From the NCBI GenBank assembly GCA_009700405.1, contig WLMD01000096.1:1-6177 (forward strand): 6,177 bases of DNA, read 5' to 3'. The translations under genes were made by a program, and so were the position numbers. The notes beneath the pieces are model-generated. The model was given only the letters and a program-made list of their open reading frames with translations. It was not told the origin of the DNA and searched no databases. The DNA is from Actinomycetota bacterium. GTDB lineage: Bacteria; Actinomycetota; Actinomycetes; Nanopelagicales; Nanopelagicaceae. Numbering within the stretch: position 1 is the first letter of the stretch; every line of letters starts with the position of its first letter. Shown piece by piece: positions 5,555 through 6,177 of this stretch.

Positions 5555-6177
5555 AAGATTTACTAGGCGAGCGATACAAACTTGGAGAAATGATTGGCAC
5601 TGGCGGAATGGCTGATGTTTACATCGCAAACGACCAAAGGTTGTCTAGGCAAGTTGCAATTAAAGTACTGCGAAGTGATTTAGCCAGAGACCCTTCTTTT
5701 GTTGCTCGTTTTCGTAAAGAAGCTTTAGCTGCTGCGGGTTTGAATCATCCTGGAATAGTTGCCGTATACGATTCCGGTGAGGTTCCTGCGCCATATATTG
5801 TTATGGAGTTGGTTTCTGGCCATACCTTGCGCGAATTAATCCATAATGGAGAACGTCTTCCGCTTTCGAGAGCGCTGGAAATTGCTGAAGGTGTTTTGTT
5901 GGCTTTGGAATATTCTCATGAACGCGCAATTGTCCACCGCGATATCAAGCCAGCCAACGTCATGATTACCGATCAAGGCGATGTAAAGGTGATGGACTTT
6001 GGTATTGCCCGTGCCTTAGATGACATTGGAGCAACACTTACAAGCACCTGGAATATTGTCGGTACAGCCCAATATCTCTCGCCTGAACAAGCGATGGGTG
6101 AAAGCGCAGATTATCGAAGTGATATCTATTCGCTGGGTTGCTTATTATTTGAATTGCTTACAGGTCGCCCGCCCTAC
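5551..6177 (+). CDS. PknB-like eukaryotic-type Ser/Thr protein kinase; partial, C-terminus beyond the right edge
   Basis: I translated 209 in-frame residues from the ATG at 5551 to the edge with no stop. They cover most of a Hanks-type kinase domain: glycine loop IGTGGMADVY (15–24), ATP-binding Lys38 in VAIKVL, helix-C Glu57, catalytic HRDIKPAN (129–136) with Asp131, metal-binding DFG (149–151), and the activation loop with Thr164 and Thr166 before GTAQYLSPEQ (171–180). These threonines line up with the autophosphorylated pair of mycobacterial PknB, to which the protein is closest from memory. A transmembrane helix and PASTA repeats would be expected beyond the edge if it is a true PknB, and their absence would favour PknA. 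Its ATG shares 4 nt with the phosphatase stop, and GGGG at 5540–5543 is a weak ribosome site. Confidence 0.94.
   Translation, partial: MKDLLGERYKLGEMIGTGGMADVYIANDQRLSRQVAIKVLRSDLARDPSFVARFRKEALAAAGLNHPGIVAVYDSGEVPAPYIVMELVSGHTLRELIHNGERLPLSRALEIAEGVLLALEYSHERAIVHRDIKPANVMITDQGDVKVMDFGIARALDDIGATLTSTWNIVGTAQYLSPEQAMGESADYRSDIYSLGCLLFELLTGRPPY

Noticed and set aside
1..6177. Mobile element, phage attachment or integration at the two tRNA genes
   Set aside because: No integrase, transposase, or direct repeat of a tRNA 3' end was seen. Both tRNAs are flanked by housekeeping genes in a plausible conserved order.

Overview
The window reads as chromosomal DNA from an actinobacterium with a compact, moderately AT-rich genome. 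The phylum call rests on protein signatures: a mycobacterial Sdh1-type membrane anchor, a PknB-like kinase paired with a PstP-like phosphatase, and a pheA–serS–HAD gene order. Base composition looks mid-40s percent G+C by eye (not counted), which is low for the phylum. With the overlapping genes, this hints at a streamlined, perhaps planktonic, lineage such as the freshwater acI/Nanopelagicales type. That placement is inference, not proof.

Layout, left to right. Positions 1–611 (minus) hold the N-terminal 203 residues of a succinate dehydrogenase/fumarate reductase membrane-anchor subunit that runs off the left edge. A 140-bp intergenic stretch with small inverted repeats follows. Then comes a tightly packed minus-strand series, read right to left: tRNA-Leu(CAG), a glycerophosphodiester phosphodiesterase, prephenate dehydratase (pheA), seryl-tRNA synthetase (serS), a Cof-type HAD hydrolase, and tRNA-Ser(UGA). 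Junctions are an ATG 1 nt past the tRNA-Leu discriminator (or a second ATG 28 nt past it), a 3-nt gap, two 4-nt stop/start overlaps and a 20-nt gap, so one transcription unit is likely. Right of it, from 4760 on the plus strand, a PP2C phosphatase and a PknB-like Ser/Thr kinase overlap by 4 nt. The kinase runs off the right edge after 209 residues. The 88 bp between the tRNA-Leu 5' end and the phosphatase must hold both divergent promoters.

Functionally the window is mostly housekeeping: respiration (Sdh anchor), phenylalanine synthesis (PheA), translation (SerS, tRNA-Ser, tRNA-Leu), phospholipid head-group turnover (GDPD), and reversible Ser/Thr phosphorylation (PP2C plus kinase). As I recall, glpQ, pheA and serS lie close together near the replication origin in Mycobacterium and Streptomyces, and the pstP/pknB cluster lies near a tRNA-Leu there, so this may be an origin-proximal conserved block in shortened form. 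I see no mobile element, CRISPR array, prophage or defence system, and no strong case for a wholly new system. The most unusual points are the tRNA-Leu/GDPD junction, the condensed phosphatase–kinase pair without FHA-domain or cell-wall genes between them, and the Cys/His-rich Sdh anchor.
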